Part shown: positions 49,156 through 58,889 of the stretch, in pieces
How the letters are laid out: every line of letters starts with the position of its first letter
Position numbering within the stretch: position 1 is the stretch's first letter
Program-made: the position numbers and the translations under genes
Notes under the pieces: generated by a model
The model's input: the letters and a program-made list of their open reading frames with translations, nothing else
Database searches by the model: none
What the model was told of the DNA's origin: nothing
Assembly: GCA_965230795.1 (NCBI GenBank)
Contig: OZ246020.1
Coordinates: 1,612,001-1,676,000, forward strand
Length of the DNA stretch: 64,000 nt
Origin: PZPK01 sp965230795
GTDB lineage: Bacteria > Pseudomonadota > Gammaproteobacteria > Pseudomonadales > Oleiphilaceae
Reading direction: 5' to 3'

Positions 49156-50430
49156 ATGTCCATATTGGCATTTGGCATCAATCATAAAACGGCATCGGTC
49201 GATGTGCGGGAAAAGGTCGCTTTTGATCTGCATGATATGGAAGGAGCTCTTCAGGATCTGCTTAAAGTCGACGGCATCGCTGAAGCCGTGATCCTCTCTA
49301 CCTGCAATCGTACCGAGATCTACTGTGCGGGCCAGGCCACGCTCAGTGACGCCCCTTTGTTAGAGTGGTTAAGCCGCTTTCACCGTGTTGAAGCTGATCA
49401 GCTTGCCCCTTCTATATTTAGTTATCATGAGAAAGACGCAATCGCGCATGTCTTGCGGGTAGCGGCTGGCCTCGATTCTCTGGTGCTGGGTGAACCGCAG
49501 ATACTTGGGCAGTTGAAGTCGGCCTATGCCAGTGCGCTGGAAGCCGAAACGGTGAATGGTCACCTGGGTCGTCTGTTTGAACACAGCTTTTCGGTGGCCA
49601 AGCGTATTCGGACGGAAACCGCGATTGGTGAGAATCCCGTATCGGTGGCTGCCGCCGCCGTCAATATGGCACGCCAGCTATTTGCTGATTTTTCTGACAA
49701 CACCGCTTTGCTGATTGGTGCCGGTAAAACTACCGAGCTGGTTGCACGGCACCTCAAGCAAGCGGGCATCAAGCATCTGATCATCGCCAATCGTACCCTT
49801 GCGCGGGCCCAGGAGTTGGCGGACTTGGTGGATGGTCAGCCTGCCTTGCTGGAAGCGATCCCTGATCTGCTCTTCGAGGCGGACATTGTGATTTCCTCAA
49901 CGGCCAGTCCTCTTCCCATATTGGGTAAAGGGGCGGTCGAACGGGCGCTGAAGCAGCGCAAGCACCGGCCATTCTTTATGGTTGATATCGCCGTTCCGCG
50001 CGACATTGAACCTCAGGTAGGTGATCTGGCCGACGTGTTCCTCTATACCGTCGATGATCTCAAGCAGGTGATTGATGAAAACCTGCGTTCCCGGGAAGAT
50101 GCGGCAAAAGAAGCCGAGATGCTGATCCAGGAAGGATGCGAGTCTTTTGTTTCGCATTTACGCGTTAGTTCGGCGGGGGATGTGTTGAAGCAGTTTCGTG
50201 GTCAGGCGGAAGCCCTGCAGGCGCTCGAGCTGGAGAAAGCCTTGTCGATGCTACGGGCCGGAGGCGATGCCGAGTCGGTGATGCAATCCTTGGCAAGATC
50301 CCTTACCAACAAACTGATTCATGAACCAACCGTTCAGGTTCGCAAGGCCGCCGCTGAGGGCAATTATGAAGTGGGCGAGCATCTGCTCCAGCTGTTTGGC
50401 CTGGAGCAGAGCGATAAGTCGGGAAAGTAG
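49156..50430 (+). CDS. hemA: Glutamyl-tRNA reductase
   Basis: A 424-residue enzyme that reduces glutamyl-tRNA to glutamate-1-semialdehyde, the first step of tetrapyrrole synthesis. The catalytic Cys is in LSTCNRTEIY (Cys 50), the NADPH-binding GAGKTTELVARHLK near 190, and the C-terminal dimer helix ends the protein. Start MSILAFGINHKTA. It precedes prfA-prmC with an unrelated gene of opposite strand between, which differs from the E. coli hemA-prfA-prmC order. Confidence 0.95.
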   Translation: MSILAFGINHKTASVDVREKVAFDLHDMEGALQDLLKVDGIAEAVILSTCNRTEIYCAGQATLSDAPLLEWLSRFHRVEADQLAPSIFSYHEKDAIAHVLRVAAGLDSLVLGEPQILGQLKSAYASALEAETVNGHLGRLFEHSFSVAKRIRTETAIGENPVSVAAAAVNMARQLFADFSDNTALLIGAGKTTELVARHLKQAGIKHLIIANRTLARAQELADLVDGQPALLEAIPDLLFEADIVISSTASPLPILGKGAVERALKQRKHRPFFMVDIAVPRDIEPQVGDLADVFLYTVDDLKQVIDENLRSREDAAKEAEMLIQEGCESFVSHLRVSSAGDVLKQFRGQAEALQALELEKALSMLRAGGDAESVMQSLARSLTNKLIHEPTVQVRKAAAEGNYEVGEHLLQLFGLEQSDKSGK

Positions 50431-50468
50431 CCAGTCCCGTTATTGAGTTTTGGGGAGTCGCGCCAGAA

Positions 50469-50969
50469 TCAGAACCTCAGATAGGCTGATGCGCCAAAAA
50501 AGTCCATATCCTCTTCGATAAGCGTGTACTCGAGCTCCAGCCCGAATTTGTCTCCCGCTCGGAAGCCGCCACCAATACCCAGAGATGATCCGGAATCATC
50601 TTCAGAAATACTTAAGGAACCATTACTGGCTTTGAGTTCCTCTCGAATAATGCCTAACTTACCCATAATGTAGAACGGGCCTTTGGAGCGGAAGACGCCA
50701 TAGCCGCCAATGCTCTCTACGTCGATATCGACGCCGAGATAGTCGGTGTCACCACTCAGGTATTCCAGCTGCAGTGCGAAGCCTTCGCCAAAGTCGTAGC
50801 CGGCCATGAAGCCGACGGCATCAGCGTCATCAATGTCAGACACGTCTATCAGGAACTTGCCCAATTTCAAACCGGCAAACATGTGGCTTGACTTGTTTTC
50901 AGTGTCTGCCTGACTCATGCCGGAGCAGGCGATAAGAAGCAGGGCGATAAAGGTTTTTTTGAATGTCAT
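50469..50969 (-). CDS. Outer-membrane beta-barrel protein, OmpA-like small family
   Basis: A 166-residue protein from ATG 50969 with a signal peptide (MTFKKTFIALLLIACSGMSQA, cleaved near residue 21). It has alternating strands and ends SAYLRF, the C-terminal aromatic expected for outer-membrane barrels, and fits the OMP_b-brl family of eight strands. It is convergent with hemA and divergent from prfA. Confidence 0.8.
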   Translation of the reverse strand: MTFKKTFIALLLIACSGMSQADTENKSSHMFAGLKLGKFLIDVSDIDDADAVGFMAGYDFGEGFALQLEYLSGDTDYLGVDIDVESIGGYGVFRSKGPFYIMGKLGIIREELKASNGSLSISEDDSGSSLGIGGGFRAGDKFGLELEYTLIEEDMDFFGASAYLRF

Positions 50970-51221
50970 ATTATGTCCTTGGTTACATCTTTCCATTGCT
51001 TGTTCGTTGCCGTATTCGATTGCGGCATATGGCGGGCGCAGTGTAGTGCTTGTGTTAGGCAAATTGAAGCCCGTTCCCCTATACCGTATTGAATAGTATG
51101 GAGCTAGCGTGAAGCTGAGTCTTTTTCGCTCGTCGCACTCGCGCATCAATGTTAGAATGCGCGGTTTTCCGGGCCTGCGAGGGCCTGTCCGTATCACAAC
51201 CCTGAGTCGACCTTTTCGAAT

Positions 51222-52307
51222 ATGAAAGAATCCCTGATAAACCGATTGGAAAGTATAAGTGACCGTTATGAAGAGCTGGCGGCCTTGCTGAGTGATCCAG
51301 GAGTGATTGCCGATCAGAATAAATTTCGGGACTTTTCCAAGGAATATTCCGAGCTGGAGCCGGTCGTAAAATGTTTCGGTAGTTATCAGCAGGCTGCTGA
51401 AAATATTGAAGAAGCCCAGTCGCTGTTACAGGACGGCGATGCGGATATGCGCGAGATGGCCGAAGAAGAACTTGAAAGCGCCAAATCGGACAAGGAACGC
51501 CTGGGTGTAGAGCTGCAAAAGTTGTTGTTGCCCAAGGACCCCAATGATGCCAACAACGTGTTTCTGGAAATCCGCGCGGGGACCGGTGGTGACGAAGCAG
51601 CGATTTTTTCCGGGGATCTGTTCCGCATGTATTCGCGGTATGCTGAGCAAAAAGGCTGGAAGGTCGAGGTCGTTAGTGAAAACCCCGGCGAACATGGCGG
51701 ATACAAGGAAATCATCACCCGAGTGGTTGGCGATGGCGTATACGGCAACCTGAAGTTCGAATCCGGTGCTCATCGTGTTCAGCGGGTTCCGGAAACCGAA
51801 TCTCAGGGGCGCATTCATACGTCCGCGTGTACCGTTGCCGTGATGCCGGAAATCGAGGCGGTGGACGACATAGAAATCAACAAAGCGGACCTGCGAATCG
51901 ATACGTTCCGGGCCTCCGGTGCGGGAGGGCAGCACGTTAACAAAACCGATTCAGCCATTCGAATTACCCACATTCCAACCGGTGTGGTGGTGGAGTGTCA
52001 GGATGAGCGTTCTCAGCATAAAAACAAAGCCAAAGCCATGTCACTGCTGCAATCAAAGTTACTGTCAGCTGAGCAGGAAGCGGCAGCAAAAGAACAATCT
52101 AGCACCCGAAAGAGTCTGGTTGGAAGCGGTGACCGTTCCGAGCGTATCCGAACCTACAACTTTCCCCAGGGACGTATTACCGACCATCGCATCAATCTGA
52201 CCTTATACAAACTGGCGGAAGTCATGGAGGGTCAACTTGCGGTTGTGATCGAACCTCTGCTGCAGGAGCATCAGGCAGAGTTGCTGGCCAGTATGAACGA
52301 GGCTTGA
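51222..52307 (+). CDS. prfA: Peptide chain release factor 1
   Basis: A 361-residue factor reading UAA and UAG. The codon-reading motif PET (of PxT) is in HRVQRVPETESQG, and the catalytic GGQ is in SGAGGQHVNKTDSA near residue 237; Gln is methylated by PrmC encoded next door. Start ATG 51222. It forms an operon with prmC (7-bp gap) and the ThiF-like gene. Confidence 0.95.
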   Translation: MKESLINRLESISDRYEELAALLSDPGVIADQNKFRDFSKEYSELEPVVKCFGSYQQAAENIEEAQSLLQDGDADMREMAEEELESAKSDKERLGVELQKLLLPKDPNDANNVFLEIRAGTGGDEAAIFSGDLFRMYSRYAEQKGWKVEVVSENPGEHGGYKEIITRVVGDGVYGNLKFESGAHRVQRVPETESQGRIHTSACTVAVMPEIEAVDDIEINKADLRIDTFRASGAGGQHVNKTDSAIRITHIPTGVVVECQDERSQHKNKAKAMSLLQSKLLSAEQEAAAKEQSSTRKSLVGSGDRSERIRTYNFPQGRITDHRINLTLYKLAEVMEGQLAVVIEPLLQEHQAELLASMNEA

Positions 52308-52314
52308 TGCTTCC

Positions 52315-53154
52315 ATGGCCTGCAGCATTCGCGAGGCACTGGCGCTTGCTTCGAAACTGTCTTCATCCACGCCGGCCCTGGATGTAGAGCTGCTGTTGGC
52401 GCATGTTCTGGATCGAGATCGAGCATATCTGCGAACCTGGCCCGACAGAGTATTATCTGATTCGGAGCAAACCCTCTTTGATGCACTGTTGCATCGTCGC
52501 GCGCAGGGCGAACCCGTTGCCCATATTCTCGGCAGTCAAAGTTTCTGGACGCTTGACCTGAAAGTGTCTTCAAACACCTTGATCCCGCGCCCGGACACGG
52601 AAATACTGGTACAGGAAGTTCTCGCGCTGCCCCTGGAACCCCGGATCAGAATCCTGGATTTGGGTACCGGTACCGGTGCGCTTGCGTTAGCGCTTGCATC
52701 GGAAAAGCCGGACTGGGAAGTGTACTCTTCCGATACCAGTGAAGATATCATTGAGCTCGCCAGGGAAAATGCGCGGCGCAACGGCATTGAAGGGGTGCAT
52801 TTTCTAACCGGGGACTGGTTTGAAGCCCTTCCTGATCAATTGCGATTTGCTGTCATTGTCAGTAATCCTCCTTACATTGATGAGAGTGACTGGCATCTGT
52901 CCCAGGGGGATGTCAGATTTGAGCCTGCTACTGCCTTGGTATCGGCGAATGAAGGGCTGCGGGATCTGTCTCATCTGGTTTCTGAAGCTCCGGCTTACCT
53001 GGAGTGCGGTGGCTGGCTGCTGCTAGAGCATGGCTATGAGCAGGCTGGGGTCGTGCAGAAACTGATGCATGAGCGTGGATATCAGGGCGTTCGATCCGCT
53101 TATGATTATGGTGGACATCAACGGGTAACAGTGGGCCAATGGCGTCATGGGTGA
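52315..53154 (+). CDS. prmC: Release factor glutamine methyltransferase
   Basis: A 279-residue SAM-dependent enzyme that methylates the Gln of GGQ in release factors. The SAM motif is LDLGTGTGALALALA near residue 120, and the catalytic NPPYI in IVSNPPYIDESDW near 185. The gene follows prfA and overlaps the next gene by 8 bp. Confidence 0.95.
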   Translation: MACSIREALALASKLSSSTPALDVELLLAHVLDRDRAYLRTWPDRVLSDSEQTLFDALLHRRAQGEPVAHILGSQSFWTLDLKVSSNTLIPRPDTEILVQEVLALPLEPRIRILDLGTGTGALALALASEKPDWEVYSSDTSEDIIELARENARRNGIEGVHFLTGDWFEALPDQLRFAVIVSNPPYIDESDWHLSQGDVRFEPATALVSANEGLRDLSHLVSEAPAYLECGGWLLLEHGYEQAGVVQKLMHERGYQGVRSAYDYGGHQRVTVGQWRHG

Positions 53155-53953
53155 GACGATGGATAATCAAAAGAGCAACCAGGATTTGAGTGATGCTGAG
53201 CTGTTGCGTTACAGCAGGCAAATCATGTTGCCCGCTTTTGATGTGGCGGGTCAGTTGCGCCTGAAGCAGGCGTCTGTATTGATTGTCGGGCTTGGCGGTC
53301 TGGGGAGTCCGGTAGCGCTCTATCTTGCGGCGGCGGGAGTGGGGCGACTGGTGTTGGCGGACCATGATCAGGTGGATGACAGTAATCTGCAACGGCAGAT
53401 TGCTCATACGCAAGCGCGTATTGGTCAGAACAAGGTTGATTCGGCAAGGACAGCGATCAAGGCTATCAATGGCTATATTGATGTTCAAATTATTCCCCGT
53501 CGCCTTGAGGGGAGTGTGCTGGAAGATGCGGTCAAAGCGGTTGATTGTGTCGTAGATTGCAGCGACAACTTTGCCACCCGATTCGCCTTGAATGCGGTCT
53601 GCCATGCGCAGCGAACACCACTGGTTTCCGGTGCGGCTATCCGAATGGAAGGCCATTTGAGTCTGTTTGATTTTTCACAATCGGGCGGTCCTTGCTACCA
53701 ATGCCTGTATCCCGATATGCCCGAAGTGGGGCTAAGTTGCTCCGAATCGGGCGTCATGGCACCCTTGGTGGGAATCATTGGCAGCATGCAGGCCTTGGAG
53801 ACCATCAAGCTAATTTCGGGCCTGGGTGAGGCAGCCACCGGGCGCTTGATGATTTACGATGCCATGCGCGGAAACTGGCGAAATCTTACGCTGCGTGCCG
53901 ACCCCAGGTGTCCCTGTTGTGCCAGTGAATCCAAAAGAAGAATCGATTTCTGA
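53147..53953 (+). CDS. moeB: ThiF/MoeB-family adenylyltransferase
   Basis: A 268-residue E1-like enzyme that adenylates the C-terminal Gly of a sulfur-carrier protein (MoaD or ThiS). Motifs: GLGGLGSPVALYLAAAGVGRLVLADHD (ATP site), the catalytic Cys in LSCSESGVMAPLVGIIGS, and zinc cysteines in GPCYQCLYP and CPCCAS. No rhodanese domain, so it is the short form. MoeB is favoured by the prmC neighbourhood, but ThiF cannot be ruled out. Start 53147 or 53159. Confidence 0.85.
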   Translation: MGETMDNQKSNQDLSDAELLRYSRQIMLPAFDVAGQLRLKQASVLIVGLGGLGSPVALYLAAAGVGRLVLADHDQVDDSNLQRQIAHTQARIGQNKVDSARTAIKAINGYIDVQIIPRRLEGSVLEDAVKAVDCVVDCSDNFATRFALNAVCHAQRTPLVSGAAIRMEGHLSLFDFSQSGGPCYQCLYPDMPEVGLSCSESGVMAPLVGIIGSMQALETIKLISGLGEAATGRLMIYDAMRGNWRNLTLRADPRCPCCASESKRRIDF

Positions 53954-54057
53954 CAACGAGCTCATGTTTTTCTCGTCTGCCGAGAATGGCTGCTAAACTT
54001 AGAGCGTAACAATTCAGCTATCCGATCATTCCGGATGCGAGGGGAGGAGTCCATCGT

Positions 54058-54825
54058 ATGCAAATCACAGGGCAGGGAGTTTGGGGTCAAAGCCCGCAGG
54101 TCATGTTGCTGACTGTCTTATTGCTCTTCAGTCTGGGGCTCAATGCCGAGTCCTTGCGTTTCAGTTTTTGGGAAGAGGCGACACCGCCTTTGGCCTTTGT
54201 CGAGAACGGTGATCTGGTAAACGGCATCATTAAAGATATTGGTGATGCCATCAGCCAGGAGCTGGGTCTTAATGCTCTCTATATACAGATTCCGGTTGCT
54301 CGAATAGAGTCGTCTTTACTCGAAGGCAAGATTGATTTTGATTGTATTTCCAATCCTATCTGGAAGATGCAGCCCAGTCAGTATGAGTGGTCACCAGCAT
54401 TATTTGATGGCGCGGATCGATTTCTGGTGCGCCAGGGAGCGAAAAATGCGATCGATCAATTTGCTGATCTCAGAGGACGCACGCTCGGTATTTATAACGG
54501 CTATGTTTATCATGATGAAATCATGCGAATGATTGCCGAGCAGGAAATCAATACGGTGAAGGTCAGTGATGTGGCAAAAGGCATGTTATTGCTGAAACTC
54601 AAGCGTATTGATGCTCTGGTGGACTTCAGCGTGATCCTTGACTATGAATTGAAGCATTCCGATGAGGCGGATCGCTATGCGATAGCCAATAAACTGGCAG
54701 ATTCCTTTCAGCTTTTTTGTGCTTATTCGCCTAAGTTGAGTATTGATAGCAGCGATCTGGACAGGGTGATCCAGAGTCTCGTCGATTCGGGAAAAATAGA
54801 TGCCATTCTCAGTCAATATCGCTAG
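54058..54825 (+). CDS. Orphan periplasmic solute-binding protein (SBP family 3)
   Basis: A 255-residue protein with an N-terminal signal peptide after a short extension (LLTVLLLFSLGLNAESL). The following domain (FSFWEEATPPLAFVENGDLVNGIIKDIGDAIS) matches amino-acid-binding periplasmic proteins. No permease or ATPase gene is adjacent. Such orphan proteins can serve as sensor inputs. It precedes an HD-GYP regulator on the same strand, 133 bp away. Confidence 0.75.
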   Translation: MQITGQGVWGQSPQVMLLTVLLLFSLGLNAESLRFSFWEEATPPLAFVENGDLVNGIIKDIGDAISQELGLNALYIQIPVARIESSLLEGKIDFDCISNPIWKMQPSQYEWSPALFDGADRFLVRQGAKNAIDQFADLRGRTLGIYNGYVYHDEIMRMIAEQEINTVKVSDVAKGMLLLKLKRIDALVDFSVILDYELKHSDEADRYAIANKLADSFQLFCAYSPKLSIDSSDLDRVIQSLVDSGKIDAILSQYR

Positions 54826-54958
54826 CTCAATCTTCACTGGCTGATGTTGCGCAATTCTGCTGTATGAACTATAACCATCCGACAGGAAATGGATATGGTA
54901 GCAGGCGACTGAAAACCTGCCTGTTGCTGGAACAAGGACATATTTTCAGGATGAAGTT

Positions 54959-56044
54959 ATGGAACCGGCCCACCTGCTTATTGTCGATGACAGCGAACAG
55001 AACCGTTTGATTCTGCAGGCTGTTCTTGAAGAATTCTATTGCCTTTCTTTTGCCTGTGATGGCCCCGAGGCGCTGGACAAAGCCCGAGATCGAAAACACA
55101 AACCGGACCTGATCCTGCTGGATATCATGATGCCTGGCATGGATGGCTTTATTGTCTGTGAGCGCTTGAAGGGCGACTACCTGACTAGGGAAATCCCGAT
55201 TATCTTCGTGACCGCACTGGGTGAAGTACGCGACGAAGCTCGTGGTTTTGAGGTCGGTGCAGTCGACTACATTACCAAGCCCATTCATCCTGCGATTGTG
55301 CGCGCACGCGTCAAAACCCATTTGGCTCTATACAACCAGCAGCGCGAATTGCAGCGTCTGGTGGAGGAGAGAACAAGGGAGATCCGTGATACGCAAGAAG
55401 CTGTAGTGGAGCGACTGGGGCGCGCTGCCGAGTACAAGGACAATGAAACCGGTAAACATGTGATTCGTATGAGCCACTATGCGCAGATACTTGGCCTGGC
55501 CGCGGGCATGTCTGAACAGGATGCGAAAACGCTGATGCTTGCCGCGCCCATGCATGATATAGGCAAAATTCGCGTTCCAGACCAGATATTGAAGCGCAAG
55601 GGCTCCCTCAATACCCAGGAATTGGAACTGATGCGTGAGCATGCAAAATTTGGTGCGGAAATCATAGGTGATCATCATAGTGAACTATTGAAAATGGCTC
55701 GTATCATTGCCTTGTCTCACCATGAAAAGTGGGATGGAAGTGGCTATCCCTATGGTCTGCGCGGCGATGAGATTCCGCTGGTTGCGAGGATTGTAGCGAT
55801 AGCCGATGTGTTTGATGCCCTGACTTCAAAGCGGCCATACAAGGAAGCATGGAGCATAGATGATGCTCTGGATTACATCGAAAACCAGGCTGGTGAGCAC
55901 TTTGATCCCGGGTTAACGCCTTTGCTCAGGGAAAACCTGGGGGCGGTGATGGAAATATACCGTGCTCATGCAGAGCAAAGTGATTTGCACATGGGCCGCC
56001 CTCGTTCAGGCTTTGCCGGCAGGTGGAGTTCAAGGCGTCATTAG
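54959..56044 (+). CDS. Response regulator with HD-GYP c-di-GMP phosphodiesterase domain
   Basis: A 361-residue two-domain protein. The receiver domain (residues 1-122) has Asp 55 in LLDIMMPG for phosphorylation and a Lys near 107 in YITKP. A helix links it to the HD-GYP domain (about 145-345): MHDIGKIRVPD (HD) and HHEKWDGSGYPYGLRGDEIP (GYP). HD-GYP proteins hydrolyse c-di-GMP to pGpG and GMP. No kinase gene is next to it; it stands between two SBP-like genes. Confidence 0.9.
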   Translation: MEPAHLLIVDDSEQNRLILQAVLEEFYCLSFACDGPEALDKARDRKHKPDLILLDIMMPGMDGFIVCERLKGDYLTREIPIIFVTALGEVRDEARGFEVGAVDYITKPIHPAIVRARVKTHLALYNQQRELQRLVEERTREIRDTQEAVVERLGRAAEYKDNETGKHVIRMSHYAQILGLAAGMSEQDAKTLMLAAPMHDIGKIRVPDQILKRKGSLNTQELELMREHAKFGAEIIGDHHSELLKMARIIALSHHEKWDGSGYPYGLRGDEIPLVARIVAIADVFDALTSKRPYKEAWSIDDALDYIENQAGEHFDPGLTPLLRENLGAVMEIYRAHAEQSDLHMGRPRSGFAGRWSSRRH

Positions 56045-56046
56045 AG

Positions 56047-56835
56047 TCAGTGGGGTGTCAGACCATAGTGTTGTTTTGCCTTGAGGAGCAGGTCGGGTGC
56101 CCTGTCATCTGAGAGAACGTCTTCGATCCTTTCCAGTATGGCTGAGTGTCGCTTAGTCGTCGGGGATACGGCCAGAAAGAAGGGTACTTTTGCCAGGCAG
56201 CCGGCTTGCTCAATGGTCTCGTCTGAGCGGTGTTCTTGAAGATACCTGGTAATCACCGCGCTATCACCGATAAATGCATCAATGCGTTTGAGTCTTAGCA
56301 TCCCGCTCATCGATTGTATCGGTTTGGAACTGTTAATGAGAGTAACGCGTTCATTATCTTTCGTTGCCGAGATGACGTCATCAATCGGTTTTCCGTACCC
56401 GTAATCTTGGATGGCAGCGAAGTGTCTGTTTTTCAATGACGCTCGATCTTCGTAGCGAAAGGTTGAGTTGCTCAAGCGATAAAAGCACATCTGATAATCA
56501 TCAATCTTCTGTCGCGTCAGAATAAAATCAGGCGCCTCCGCTTCTACTGCCGTTAGTAGACCATCAAAATGGCCTTGTCTGCTCATTTCTATCGCTCGGG
56601 ACCAGGGCAGGATAGTGACTTGCAGCGTCGTGTTTTTGAGTTTTAGCAAGGCCCGCATGTATTCAACGACATATCCCGGGCGGGATGGTGAATCACAGAC
56701 GTAAGGACACCAGTTAGTAGACGCGAGGTTTATTGTCTTGGGTGGTGCTTCCAGCGGCGCCGAAAATATGGGTTTTGTCAGCATCGCTATGAGAAATGTT
56801 GGGATCAGAGAGCGTTGAATGGCAGATCGGATCAT
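56047..56835 (-). CDS. Orphan periplasmic solute-binding protein
   Basis: A 262-residue protein with a signal peptide (about residues 1-25). The domain begins with INLASTNWCPYVCDSPSRPGYVVEYMRALLKL, has paired cysteines, and continues with SMSGMLRLKRIDAFIGDSAVITRYL, the pattern of periplasmic amino-acid-binding proteins. No transporter partner is nearby. It is convergent with the HD-GYP gene, ending two bases from it, and could provide an input for c-di-GMP signalling. Confidence 0.75.
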   Translation of the reverse strand: MIRSAIQRSLIPTFLIAMLTKPIFSAPLEAPPKTINLASTNWCPYVCDSPSRPGYVVEYMRALLKLKNTTLQVTILPWSRAIEMSRQGHFDGLLTAVEAEAPDFILTRQKIDDYQMCFYRLSNSTFRYEDRASLKNRHFAAIQDYGYGKPIDDVISATKDNERVTLINSSKPIQSMSGMLRLKRIDAFIGDSAVITRYLQEHRSDETIEQAGCLAKVPFFLAVSPTTKRHSAILERIEDVLSDDRAPDLLLKAKQHYGLTPH

Positions 56836-56921
56836 ATTTACGACTCATGTTCTCCACGGCCTGATTAGGACGAGTGTGGCGTGATCATTTGAGGATCACG
56901 CCACACAGACCTGTAACAAAG

Positions 56922-58319
56922 CTAATCAGAGAAGTTCGCGGCAACATAATCGGCCAGACGAGAACGTTCGACACTTTGCAGGGTGATATGCGCGTAGTGT
57001 CGCCAGTTACGCATTCTATCAATCGCAAAGCTGAAACCGCTGGTAGAAGCACTAAGGTAGGGTGTATCGATTTGTTTGAGGTTGCCGATAGCCACAACTT
57101 TGGTGCCTGGTCCCGCTCGGGAAATCAGGCCGTGCATCTGGGCTGCGGTCAGGTTCTGAGCCTCATCGATCAGGAAGAATTTGTCGGAGAAGCTGCGCCC
57201 GCGCATAAAGCTTGAGCTTTTGATCTTGACGCGGTTTTTCAAAAATTCAACGCCGGATTTGCGTTCGAAATCATTGCCTTCAGGGCTGGCGCTCAGTGTT
57301 TCCAGTGCATCGGTAATAGCGCCCATCCAGGGTTCAATTTTGGCTTCTTCTTCGCCAGGCAGAAAGCCGATATCTTCTCCCATGGGAACCGTGGCGCGGG
57401 TCACGATAATCTCATCATAGAACTTGTCTTCGTATACCAGTTGCAGGGCTGCGGCCAGTGTCAGCAGCGTTTTGCCGGTACCGGCATCACCGGCGATGGT
57501 GACGAAATCAATTTCCGGATCGGTGAGAATCGACAGGGCAAAGTTCTGTTCCTTATTTTTAGCCTGAATGCCCCAGCAGTGGTATTGGCTTTCGAAATCC
57601 GGGAGCATTTCAATGGTCGCTTTATGGTCTTCGACACCACGTAGAATGCCGCGAAAATTCTTGTTGCGTGTTGAATCAGAATAGATGTGGGTGTTGACCG
57701 TCCAGTTTTTTACCCAAGGGGCTTTGATCTCGTACATGATCAGAGTGCCGACTTCCGGGGAGTCTTCGCGCTCTACAGTAACCTCCACGCCTGGGCTGTC
57801 CCACATTTCGTCGGTTATTTCCACCTGACCACCGAACAGGGACTCATCGCCCACATTTGCTACCTGGTCGTTTCGATAGTCTTCCGAAATCAGGCCATGA
57901 ACACTGGCCTTGATGCGCATATTGATGTCTTTGGTGACCAGAATGACGCAAATGTCGTCGTTTTTCAGGTCATCTCGAAGTTGTTTGGTGACTTCGATAA
58001 TTTCATTGTCTGCAACACGCTCGCGCTCTTTTTCAAAAGTCTGAAACAGCAGTTTGCCGTTGGTGCCCAACTCTATTCCCTGGTCGAGGTTTTCTATTTC
58101 AACAGTGGATAACAATTCATCCAGATAGCGGTGAGCCTGGCGGGCGTTGCGGGCAATTTCATTCTGGCCGCGTTTGTGGCTATCCAGTTCCTCCAGGACG
58201 CGCAAGGGAATGAATACGGTGTGTTCCTCGAATTTATAAATAGACTCCGGTTCATGCATCAACACATTGGTATCGAGTACATAAAGTTTGTTTTCGCTTT
58301 TGTTCTGACTTTTTACCAT
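56922..58319 (-). CDS. PhoH-like PIN-ATPase (YlaK type)
   Basis: A 465-residue fusion. The N-terminal PIN nuclease domain (residues 8-170) starts LYVLDTNVLMHEPESIY and has the acidic residues expected for an RNase. The C-terminal PhoH ATPase has Walker A GDAGTGKTLLTLA near residue 275. Fusions like this are thought to unwind and degrade RNA. The CBS-domain gene lies just upstream with a 54-bp gap. Confidence 0.85.
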   Translation of the reverse strand: MVKSQNKSENKLYVLDTNVLMHEPESIYKFEEHTVFIPLRVLEELDSHKRGQNEIARNARQAHRYLDELLSTVEIENLDQGIELGTNGKLLFQTFEKERERVADNEIIEVTKQLRDDLKNDDICVILVTKDINMRIKASVHGLISEDYRNDQVANVGDESLFGGQVEITDEMWDSPGVEVTVEREDSPEVGTLIMYEIKAPWVKNWTVNTHIYSDSTRNKNFRGILRGVEDHKATIEMLPDFESQYHCWGIQAKNKEQNFALSILTDPEIDFVTIAGDAGTGKTLLTLAAALQLVYEDKFYDEIIVTRATVPMGEDIGFLPGEEEAKIEPWMGAITDALETLSASPEGNDFERKSGVEFLKNRVKIKSSSFMRGRSFSDKFFLIDEAQNLTAAQMHGLISRAGPGTKVVAIGNLKQIDTPYLSASTSGFSFAIDRMRNWRHYAHITLQSVERSRLADYVAANFSD

Positions 58320-58373
58320 GTCTACTTCCTACTTCTGTTTGAGGGAGAGTGTTGCTGTGAGTTTCAGTACGAC

Positions 58374-58847
58374 TTAGCCAATCTCATCAACGATCACTTT
58401 CAACAGGTCGTATGTGGTGATGATGCCACTTAGACGTGTGTCATTTTTTACAAATACGCGATGCAGATGCTCCTGCATCATTAGTTCGGCTACCTCCTTG
58501 ATGGGTGTGTCTTCGGAAACGGAAAAGATAATCGGAGTCATAATGTCGCCAACTTCGACGGGAAGCTTTGCCATGCCCTCGAATATCATCATTCGAAGGC
58601 GTCGAGCCTCTTTCAGCTCTTCTTCATTCATTTGCGCTTCGTAGTCGGTGTTGACGGAATTGAAATGAAAGTCGGCAATATCTTTCAATGTGGCGATGCC
58701 AATCAATTCGCCATCATCATTTGCCACCGGACTGCCGGAAATGTCATTGTCCGACAAAAATGCAGCAAATTTTTGCATGGTCCAGGATTGGGGAACCGAT
58801 TTGACGTGCGGGGTCATGATGTCCCGTGCTTTGAGTTCTTTCATCAA
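58374..58847 (-). CDS. CBS-domain protein
   Basis: A 157-residue protein made of two CBS motifs (about residues 8-67 and 100-157), for example RDIMTPHVKSVPQSW and VGDIMTPIIFSVSEDTPIKEVAELMMQEHLHRVFV, forming one Bateman module that binds adenosine nucleotides. It is probably a regulator of an unknown partner and is located in front of the PhoH-like gene, likely in one operon. Confidence 0.85.
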   Translation of the reverse strand: MMKELKARDIMTPHVKSVPQSWTMQKFAAFLSDNDISGSPVANDDGELIGIATLKDIADFHFNSVNTDYEAQMNEEELKEARRLRMMIFEGMAKLPVEVGDIMTPIIFSVSEDTPIKEVAELMMQEHLHRVFVKNDTRLSGIITTYDLLKVIVDEIG

Positions 58848-58889
58848 CTGTTAACTTCGCTTGTTCATGTGTGGATAGTGGTTCATTTG

